Origin: Caldithrix sp. | GTDB lineage: Bacteria > Zhuqueibacterota > Zhuqueibacteria > Oceanimicrobiales > Oceanimicrobiaceae | Direction: 5' to 3' | NCBI GenBank assembly: GCA_004357015.1 | Contig: SMXE01000185.1 | Coordinates: 1-5,689 of the forward strand | Length of the DNA stretch: 5,689 nucleotides | Shown: in pieces, positions 1 through 5,041 of the stretch | Layout of the letters: each line of letters opens with the position of its first letter | Numbering within the stretch: the first letter of the stretch is position 1 | The notes under the pieces: generated by a model | The model's input: the letters and a program-made list of their open reading frames with translations, nothing else | Told to the model about the DNA's origin: nothing | Database searches by the model: none | Program-made: the position numbers and the translations under genes

Positions 1-1197
1 AAGGGGAAAAAGGGCGCGATAGTCGTTCAAGGCAGCTTCGTGACCGAGGTGCCGGGTGTCGCGGCAGAAGTCGTAGACCCCACCGGCGCCGGAGACACAT
101 TTTGTGGCGCAGCGCTTGCCTGCCTGGCGCGCGGCAAACACCCCGTGATGGCGGCGCGCGAGGCCATGCCGCTCGCTGCACAAGCGACAGAAGATATCGG
201 GCCGGCCGCGCTCCTCGGTCCACCGCTACCGCCGGAAATGCCGTTGGACAGACGTGTCGTGGTCAATCCTTCGAAGGTGAGCAGCATATCGGACCTGATT
301 GCCGCCCTCCCGGAGGTCACGCCATTTGACTTCACAGGCCCTGATCTGCCGGCAATTGGCCACCCGGCGGCGCTTGACACTTTCTTCGCTGCAACCCTGC
401 AGCAATTTGGTTTCTGGACAGAAGTAGCTGGCAAATACAGCCATCCGCTCATCGCAACCATCGATGGCGAACAGCGCAAAGGTGCATTTTACCTGTTTCG
501 GGCGTATCTCCGTTGCCTCGAGGATGCCCCGGAACTTCTCACTCCGGCGCGTCAGGCCGATCTCACAAAGGCGGACATGTTGGCGCTTTTGCGCTCAGAT
601 GATGGCTCTGATCCGGTGCCGGTCCTGGAGCTGCACCTGGCACAGGCGCAGCAGTATGGACGCGACATGTTGGCGCTCGGTCTCACACCACAGACTCTGC
701 TCGATCAGGTCAACGCTTCCTCTGCACCCTTGCAGGTCTTTTTTCAAATGCTTGACCACATAGCTGGATATAAAGAAGACCCCCTGCGCAAGAAGGCGGG
801 GCTGCTGGCCATCATTCTGCAGCAGCGCCCGGAAGGGTTTCTTTCCTTTAGCGCGGACGAGGAGGTGACGCCCGTCATCGATTACCATCTGATGCGCTCC
901 TGCTTGCGCACGGGCTTAATCGATGTGATGGACGAAACGCTCAGCGGTAATTTGGTTAGCCGTAAGTTGCTTCCCCCCGAGGATGAGTGGGCCGTGCGAT
1001 ACGCTGCGTACACTGCCGTTGAGCAAGTCGTCGCCAAGTCCGGCAAGAGCACGGGTGCGGTGGATTGGTTCTTCTTCAATGCCCGCACGCGCTGCCCGGA
1101 GATGACCGAGCCGCTCTGCGATTTGTGTGAAATCGATCCCGTCTGCGCCCACCGCAAGGAGCTATTTCAGCCCGTGCTCAGAACGACGTTTTATTGA
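1..1197 (+). CDS. PfkB-type kinase C-terminus fused to an HhH-glycosylase/Qng1-like iron-sulfur domain (5'-partial)
   Basis: The frame is open from base 1, so the gene starts upstream; 398 codons are visible. Residues 1-70 match the end of a PfkB-family (ribokinase-like) kinase: VDPTGAGDTF at 25-34 is the PfkB signature 2, with D32 as the expected catalytic base. PfkB kinases normally end about 40-50 residues after this motif, yet here about 365 more follow. After a proline-rich linker (about 71-115) comes a helical domain containing ALDTFFAATLQQFGFW (124-139), a segment with PVIDYHLMRSCLRTGLI (291-307) resembling the VD-x-H-x-x-R region of HhH-GPD glycosylases, and a C-terminal C365-x7-C373-x2-C376-x5-C382 loop like the 4Fe-4S loop of Nth/MutY. 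Overall layout also recalls Qng1 (DUF2419), the queuosine-monophosphate glycosylase. The kinase call is firm. The second domain is a motif-level inference, and neither substrate is known. tag follows after 24 nt. Confidence 0.75.
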   Translation, partial: KGKKGAIVVQGSFVTEVPGVAAEVVDPTGAGDTFCGAALACLARGKHPVMAAREAMPLAAQATEDIGPAALLGPPLPPEMPLDRRVVVNPSKVSSISDLIAALPEVTPFDFTGPDLPAIGHPAALDTFFAATLQQFGFWTEVAGKYSHPLIATIDGEQRKGAFYLFRAYLRCLEDAPELLTPARQADLTKADMLALLRSDDGSDPVPVLELHLAQAQQYGRDMLALGLTPQTLLDQVNASSAPLQVFFQMLDHIAGYKEDPLRKKAGLLAIILQQRPEGFLSFSADEEVTPVIDYHLMRSCLRTGLIDVMDETLSGNLVSRKLLPPEDEWAVRYAAYTAVEQVVAKSGKSTGAVDWFFFNARTRCPEMTEPLCDLCEIDPVCAHRKELFQPVLRTTFY

Positions 1198-1209
1198 GAG
1201 ACTAACCCC

Positions 1210-1214
1210 AGGAG
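1210..1214 (+). promoter_or_regulatory. Ribosome binding site of tag
   Basis: AGGAG lies 7 nt upstream of the TTG at 1222. No in-frame ATG lies near the conserved N-terminus (RCEWCGDDPLY), so this site supports a TTG start rather than a later one. Confidence 0.8.
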
Positions 1215-1221
1215 ATACGAT

Positions 1222-1782
1222 TTGAACAAGCGCTGTGAATGGTGCGGCGACGATCCGCTTTACATCGACTATCACGACCATGAGTGGGGCGTGCCCCTGC
1301 ACGACGACCGCAAGCTTTTTGAAATGTTGATTCTCGAAGGTGCACAGGCGGGACTCAGTTGGATTACAATATTGCGCAAGCGCGAAAACTACCGCAACGC
1401 CTTCGACAATTTCGAGCCAGAGAAAGTCGCACGCTACGACCAGAAGAAGGTCGATGACCTGCTCGCCAATCCGGGCATCGTTCGCAATAAGCTGAAGGTG
1501 AACGCGGCGATTCAGAACGCGCACGCCTTGCTCGCTGCGCAGCACGAATTCGGCTCTTTTGATTCGTACATCTGGCAGTTCGTCGATGGCCAGCCGAAGA
1601 GAAACAAGTTTAAAGCGTTGCAAGAGATTCCTGCCAAAACCGCAGAGTCGCAAGCGATGAGCAAGGCACTGCTCAAACGGGGATTCAAATTCGTCGGCCC
1701 GACGATTTGCTATGCTTTCATGCAGGCCGTCGGCATGGTGAATGACCATGTTGCTGGCTGTTTTAGATACGATGCCGTTTGA
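1222..1782 (+). CDS. tag: DNA-3-methyladenine glycosylase I
   Basis: This cytoplasmic base-excision repair enzyme removes 3-methyladenine from alkylated DNA by cleaving the N-glycosidic bond, leaving an abasic site. The 186-residue product matches the usual family length (E. coli Tag is 187) and aligns by eye along its whole length. Visible hallmarks are RCEWCGDDPLYIDYHDHEWG at the N-terminus, LEGAQAGLSW at 38-47, and KRGFKFVGPTICYAFMQAVG followed by NDHVAGC near the end. The structural zinc ligands of E. coli Tag correspond to C5, H18, H176 and C180. The base-recognition residues correspond to Y17, E39 and W47. All are present, so the enzyme should be active. Translation starts at TTG, supported by AGGAG 7 nt upstream. 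It lies 24 nt after the fusion gene, suggesting one operon. No Ada-like or other alkylation-response gene is in view. Confidence 0.96.
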   Translation: MNKRCEWCGDDPLYIDYHDHEWGVPLHDDRKLFEMLILEGAQAGLSWITILRKRENYRNAFDNFEPEKVARYDQKKVDDLLANPGIVRNKLKVNAAIQNAHALLAAQHEFGSFDSYIWQFVDGQPKRNKFKALQEIPAKTAESQAMSKALLKRGFKFVGPTICYAFMQAVGMVNDHVAGCFRYDAV

Positions 1783-1850
1783 ACCGTAACAAAGCGGCTG
1801 TGCAAAATTAACCTGGCAATTCTATCTGGCAAAGGTAACTTCGTTTCTTG

Positions 1851-1992
1851 ACGCAGAGATGCAAAGCCCGCAGAGTTTTTCACTCTGTTTCCGGTAAATT
1901 ATTTGCTACTCGACAAGTTCCATCATGTGATAATTCAACATGAAAGTTTATAATTCACCTTTTGTTTCTCTGCGTTCTCTGCAACTCTGCGT
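1851..1992. repeat. Imperfect inverted repeat of CGCAGAG-type units
   Basis: The left arm (1851-1875) is made of three roughly 9-nt units: ACGCAGAG, TGCAAAG and CGCAGAG. The right arm (1968-1992) is its reverse complement at 21 of 25 positions, and 92 nt of AT-rich sequence separates them. The arms could pair as a long-range stem or represent the two ends of a small interspersed element. No target-site duplication or transposase is visible. Short units of this CGCAGAG type are, to my recollection, dispersed in intergenic DNA of several environmental bacteria, but I could not check copy number. Confidence 0.65.
1870..1891 (+). terminator. Weak terminator-like hairpin downstream of tag
   Basis: CAGAGT (1871-1876) pairs with ACTCTG (1882-1887) around a five-base loop, with a possible G-U extension, and is followed by only a short T run. 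It lies 88 nt after the tag stop codon. The stem is short and only moderately stable, so this could equally be chance within the neighbouring repeat. Confidence 0.25.
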
Positions 1993-2017
1993 TTCGATTA
2001 AACAAAGTCAACTGTGT

Positions 2018-4210
2018 TCAGGTTTTCGAGCTGGTGATTTTGTAGACTTTGTTTTGCCATTTAAACACCACCTGCTCTCCGAGCGCCATAATTCTCCTCA
2101 GCAGCGGATCCTGCATGCTCAATTCAAAATATTCTTCGCTGGCGAACGCGATCATTTTATCGGGCTCGCCCTGCAGTTTCAGACCATTTTCGACCCAGAC
2201 GCCCTTTCTCAGGTAGAAAGTCCGGCCCGCGATATTTTGCACCGTAATCAGCACATCCCTCTCCTGTTCGTCCCTGGCCATCTTTTTTCTGGCCATGCTG
2301 GCGAGCACTGCATTTTTTCCCGAAGCAACGGAGGTCGGAGTTGCAGCTTGTATGAGATAATCAAGAAGTATGCTCGCGTCATCCTCGCCAGCGGCTTCTT
2401 CTCTGAGCGATTGTTTTGACAGAAGCCGTTCTCCGGCAGCGCCGCCCTGCCCCGCTGCAAGCCGGTTTTCGGTCAGGATGAGCTCCTTCTTCTCTTCGGT
2501 GACGAGATACGAGGTGTAAGGCGTCACGATGCCGTATTCGTTGCCGATGGCTTTGACGCTTGCCACCAACTCCTGATTTTCGCCGTTGAAGCGAATCTGT
2601 TCGAGCAGGTCGGCGACCTTGCGGTTGGCCCAGAGTTTGGCGATAAACTCGTTGGCCATTTCCCGGCGCGGCAGCTCGACCGAATAGGTGAAGGTCCGTT
2701 TGTCACCGCGCTGATTGCCGGAGAGTTGGATATCGGATTTGCCGGCGGTGCGGTAACGGCCTAGCAGCGTGACGCGCTGGCCCTTGAATATGTCCGGGAG
2801 CTTCTGCGGATAGACGTCGTAAACCCGCAGGCTGCCGAAATCGAATTCAGCGTTTGTCAGAACGGGCGCGGCGTTTTGGGCAAAAAACTCAGACACCCGG
2901 CTCTCGATGTTTTCACCCGGCCGCACATAGTCGGCACTGCCATGATGATCTGCGGCGAGCTTGTCCAGCAGAAAAGTGTTGACGTCGTAGCCCACGCCGA
3001 AATTGAAAATACGGATGAAATCCTTTCGCTCGCTTTCCATGTTCTGCAAGATGCGGGCGACATCCCGTTCCCCTTCCGTGGGCAAGCCGTCGGTGAGAAA
3101 GATGATGCTGGTGGGTCGGTCGTCGGCTCTGTCTTTGAGTCGCAACGCCTCTTTCAGCGCACCGTCGATATTGGTGCCGCCAGCGGCCGAGAGATTGTCG
3201 ATGAAGTACAGGGCATTTTCTTTCGCATCTTTGTCCGCGGTTCTGAGCGCGCCCTGGAATTTTTCAACCCGCGTGCTGAAGCTAATCACCTCGAACCGGT
3301 CTTCACCGCGCAGCGAATTCACGCAGTAGCGCAGCGCCTCTTTCACCTGTTCGATTTTCTCGCCGGCCATGCTGCCCGAAACGTCAACCACGAAAATAAT
3401 ATCTTTTGGATTCACGTCTTGCTCGGTTACCTGGTAGGCGGGTTCAGCCAGCAGCATGAAATAGCCATCCCGGTCCGTGCGTGGCCGGAAGGTGAGCATG
3501 GTGGCGTTGACCTCTTTGTTTGCGACATCGTAGTAGAGGAGAAAATCCCGGTCGCCCGGCAGGTTGTGGGTTTTAAGACGAATTTCCGCCGAGCGATCGC
3601 TCCGGCGGTCAATATCAATGTCGTGCGAGGGGGAGTAGATGTTGGCCAGCGGCGATTTTGCCTGAAGCGTGATCTTCATTTCGAAATCTTCGATGCGACC
3701 CTGGCCCGTTTGCCGGATCGGCAGCACGAACCGGTGCGTTCCCGATGCGTAGGAAACGACCTGCGAGTAGGACAGCTCTATCTTGCGGTCGCCGTTGGGC
3801 GGCAGGGGAAAAACGCGCGCTTTGAAGAGCCGCCGCCCGGCGTATTCCAGCAGCGCCGGGTCGCGCAGCTTGCGGACGATGTCGGTGTAGATGGCGACTG
3901 CTTCCTTGGCGTCGAGGAGTTGGCCACGGGTCTTCCTGCCGTTGATGTAAAGCTGGAAGTCGTGAAACTCGGCTTCGGCCGGCAGCGCGAAAATGTACTC
4001 GCCTTCAAGCTGTACCGGCGACGGGTTGTGAAAGATTTGCTCCAGTGTGACCTTGGCAGCGCCTTCGTTCACGGATATGGTCGCCTTGAGCGCTTTCAGG
4101 TAAACGGGCTTGTAACTTTGCGGCGCCATTTCCCGGTCCACCACGATCCTTTGTGCGAACAAGGGCAGACTCCAGAGGAGCACAAGCGCAATTGTGTGCA
4201 GTGTTTTCAT
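2018..4210 (-). CDS. Exported VIT and von Willebrand factor A domain protein
   Basis: The 730-residue product starts with a signal peptide (about 1-19: MKT, a hydrophobic core, then a cleavage site near LFA/Q), so it is exported. A VIT (vault protein inter-alpha-trypsin) domain covers about 30-165, including the HNPSPVQLEGEYIFALP segment. A vWA domain spans about 269-440 with a complete MIDAS metal site: D276-x-S278-x-S280, T346 (GGTN) and D374 (FLTDG). Residues 540-577 carry a helix plus YGIVTPYTSYLV, a typical feature of bacterial VIT/vWA proteins. The remaining C-terminus has no membrane segment or LPXTG-like anchor, so the mature protein is probably periplasmic, secreted or held by partners. 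The family is inferred to mediate metal-dependent protein contacts; the ligand is unknown. AAGGAG lies 8 nt upstream of ATG. The gene is divergent from the sigma/anti-sigma pair and convergent with tag. Confidence 0.93.
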   Translation of the reverse strand: MKTLHTIALVLLWSLPLFAQRIVVDREMAPQSYKPVYLKALKATISVNEGAAKVTLEQIFHNPSPVQLEGEYIFALPAEAEFHDFQLYINGRKTRGQLLDAKEAVAIYTDIVRKLRDPALLEYAGRRLFKARVFPLPPNGDRKIELSYSQVVSYASGTHRFVLPIRQTGQGRIEDFEMKITLQAKSPLANIYSPSHDIDIDRRSDRSAEIRLKTHNLPGDRDFLLYYDVANKEVNATMLTFRPRTDRDGYFMLLAEPAYQVTEQDVNPKDIIFVVDVSGSMAGEKIEQVKEALRYCVNSLRGEDRFEVISFSTRVEKFQGALRTADKDAKENALYFIDNLSAAGGTNIDGALKEALRLKDRADDRPTSIIFLTDGLPTEGERDVARILQNMESERKDFIRIFNFGVGYDVNTFLLDKLAADHHGSADYVRPGENIESRVSEFFAQNAAPVLTNAEFDFGSLRVYDVYPQKLPDIFKGQRVTLLGRYRTAGKSDIQLSGNQRGDKRTFTYSVELPRREMANEFIAKLWANRKVADLLEQIRFNGENQELVASVKAIGNEYGIVTPYTSYLVTEEKKELILTENRLAAGQGGAAGERLLSKQSLREEAAGEDDASILLDYLIQAATPTSVASGKNAVLASMARKKMARDEQERDVLITVQNIAGRTFYLRKGVWVENGLKLQGEPDKMIAFASEEYFELSMQDPLLRRIMALGEQVVFKWQNKVYKITSSKT

Positions 4211-4218
4211 TTTTCGTT

Positions 4219-4224
4219 CTCCTT
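4219..4224 (-). promoter_or_regulatory. Ribosome binding site of the VIT/vWA gene
   Basis: On the minus strand this reads AAGGAG, 8 nt before the ATG at 4210-4208. It fixes the start so that the protein begins with a signal peptide. Confidence 0.8.
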
Positions 4225-4248
4225 TTTGAATGGGTTAGCAGAAAGTTC

Positions 4249-4367
4249 TCCACGGAAAGCCACGGAGCAACACTGATTTTTGACATTTGTGAATTGCGTT
4301 ATAGGGTTGAGTCATTTCGTTTCCTCTAATCGTCATTTTTCCGTGTAATTCCGTGTCCCTCCGTGGA
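4249..4367. repeat. Imperfect inverted repeat of CCACGGA-type units
   Basis: The left arm (4249-4276) begins TCCACGGA and repeats CCACGGA about 10 nt later. The right arm (4340-4367) has three TCCGTG units spaced 10 nt apart. The arms are complementary at 21 of 28 positions, with a 63-nt spacer. The design parallels the CGCAGAG repeat in the other intergenic gap (short units, inverted arms, AT-rich core) but the unit sequence is unrelated. Its position between divergent promoters means it could affect regulation, or it may simply be an interspersed repeat. Confidence 0.6.
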
Positions 4368-4371
4368 AGTT

Positions 4372-4399
4372 TTGTTCTGTAAATGATCTTCATTATATC
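4372..4399 (+). promoter_or_regulatory. Possible housekeeping-type promoter for the sigma factor gene
   Basis: TTGTTC (4372-4377) and TATATC (4394-4399) are separated by 16 nt. If used, transcription would start near 4406 and give a leader of about 57 nt that contains the entire hairpin over the start codon. The match is modest and promoter consensus in this organism is unknown. Confidence 0.25.
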
Positions 4400-4419
4400 T
4401 TGTGGAACTCATCATTTTG

Positions 4420-4464
4420 ATTTACCTTTCGTCTGTTAATGACATCAATTCAAAAAAGGTAAAT
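4420..4464 (+). promoter_or_regulatory. Hairpin covering the ribosome binding site and start codon of the sigma gene
   Basis: ATTTACCTTT (4420-4429) is the exact reverse complement of AAAGGTAAAT (4455-4464), with a 25-nt loop. The right arm contains the AAAGG Shine-Dalgarno and the first two bases of the ATG at 4463. In mRNA the stem would hide the translation start. An alternative is a dyad operator read as DNA. The pairing is seen directly; a regulatory role is inferred. Confidence 0.45.
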
Positions 4465-5041
4465 GCTAAAAGTTAAATTTTTTCCGGAGCAGCAGTTTGT
4501 CAACCGCATCAAGAGCAATGACCGCGGCGTTCTCGGTGAGTTGTTCGTGGCACACAGGAAGCAGGTGTTCAGCTACGTGCTGGCAAACGGCGGCCGCGAG
4601 GCCGATGCCGAGGACATGCTGCAAGAGGCCATCATCGTGCTATGGCAAAACGTCTGCTCCGGCGAATTCGAGTTGAGGTCAAAATTGAGCACCTACCTGC
4701 TGGCGGTTGCCAAGAACAAGTGGCTGGCCGAGCGGCGAAAGAGAAGCAAGATCGCCGATACCGAGCTGCCGGTCGAAAAGTCAGACGGGAAACCATCCGC
4801 GCTGCAGCAAGTGATTGCAGATGAAGACACCGCCATGGTGCGCAGAGCGCTGGACGCGCTGAAACCGGTGTGCCGGGAGTTGCTGATGTTGTTTTATTTC
4901 GAAGAGCGCAGCTTCAAAGACATCGCGCGCATCATGGGGTTTGCCGGCGAAACAGTGGCGAAGTCAAAGAAATATCAATGCAAGAAAGCCCTGGAAAGCG
5001 CCCTGCAAAAAGTGCTGACTGGTGCTGAGAGGAGAATTTGA
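4463..5041 (+). CDS. ECF-type RNA polymerase sigma factor
   Basis: This 192-residue protein directs RNA polymerase to a specific promoter set and has the two-domain ECF layout. Region 2 is at about 20-90, including DAEDMLQEAIIVLWQNV (48-64) and the LSTYLLAVAKNKW segment for -10 recognition. A linker covers about 95-120. Region 4 is at about 125-182, with a helix-turn-helix in the segment ERSFKDIARIMGFAGETVAKSKKYQCKKAL. There is no region 1.1 or 3. The lysine-rich end of region 4 resembles Bacteroidota-type ECF factors more than the usual VKSRLxRAR form. An in-frame TAA directly precedes the ATG, so the start cannot be earlier. Its Shine-Dalgarno (AAAGG) is only 3 nt from the ATG, unusually close, and lies in a hairpin, suggesting weak or controlled translation. 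Its stop codon overlaps the anti-sigma start, so it is probably held inactive by that partner. Confidence 0.93.
   Translation: MLKVKFFPEQQFVNRIKSNDRGVLGELFVAHRKQVFSYVLANGGREADAEDMLQEAIIVLWQNVCSGEFELRSKLSTYLLAVAKNKWLAERRKRSKIADTELPVEKSDGKPSALQQVIADEDTAMVRRALDALKPVCRELLMLFYFEERSFKDIARIMGFAGETVAKSKKYQCKKALESALQKVLTGAERRI
5028..5034 (+). promoter_or_regulatory. Ribosome binding site of the anti-sigma gene, inside the sigma coding sequence
   Basis: AGAGGAG lies 6 nt before the ATG at 5041 and within the last codons of the sigma gene. Together with the TGATG stop/start overlap it indicates translational coupling of the pair, favouring balanced synthesis. Confidence 0.8.

Larger units (their letters stand above)
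1783..2017. other. Convergent intergenic gap between tag and the VIT/vWA gene
   Basis: This AT-rich spacer of 235 nt separates two convergent genes. I see no credible gene in it. It holds a 25-nt imperfect inverted repeat with arms at 1851-1875 and 1968-1992, a weak terminator-like hairpin at 1870-1891, and an 8-nt direct repeat (ATAATTCA at 1930-1937 and 1950-1957). Confidence 0.7.
4211..4462. other. Divergent promoter region between the VIT/vWA and sigma factor genes
   Basis: This 252-nt AT-rich spacer must carry the start signals for both directions. It holds the minus-strand ribosome binding site, an inverted repeat with arms at 4249-4276 and 4340-4367, one candidate plus-strand promoter at 4372-4399, and the left arm of a hairpin that overlaps the sigma start codon. 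No small gene is evident. Confidence 0.7.

Noticed and set aside
27..479. A 150-codon open frame on the minus strand
   Set aside because: It lies opposite the PfkB fusion, whose motifs are unambiguous; its composition (S, A, G, R rich) is typical of an antisense shadow.
1162..1749. A 195-codon open frame on the minus strand
   Set aside because: It lies opposite tag, which matches its family end to end; the frame is a codon-bias shadow.
1930..1957. Direct repeat ATAATTCA at 1930-1937 and 1950-1957
   Set aside because: It is short, AT-rich and between convergent genes where no promoter is expected; chance is a sufficient explanation.
1851..1992. CRISPR-like array from repeated CGCAGAG units
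   Set aside because: The units are only about 9 nt with no spacers between them, and the two arms are inverted rather than direct; there are no cas genes.
1940..2419. A 159-codon plus-strand open frame starting in the intergenic gap
   Set aside because: Most of it is antisense to the 3' end of the VIT/vWA gene, and it has no convincing ribosome binding site or protein features.
2876..4276. A 466-codon open frame on the plus strand
   Set aside because: It is antisense to the VIT/vWA gene, whose protein has clear domains and a signal peptide. The plus-strand translation shows no recognisable domain and has no good ribosome binding site.
4280..4305. Perfect TTGACA (4280-4285) followed by TATAGG (4300-4305)
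   Set aside because: The spacer is only 14 nt, too short for a standard promoter, and it lies between the arms of the inverted repeat, about 160 nt from the sigma start.
4404..4433. ECF-style autoregulatory promoter: GGAACT at 4404 and CGTC at 4430
   Set aside because: Both motifs look right, but about 21 nt separate AAC from CGTC, roughly 5 nt more than the usual 16-17. I do not call it, though it is worth testing if this sigma group has unusual spacing.
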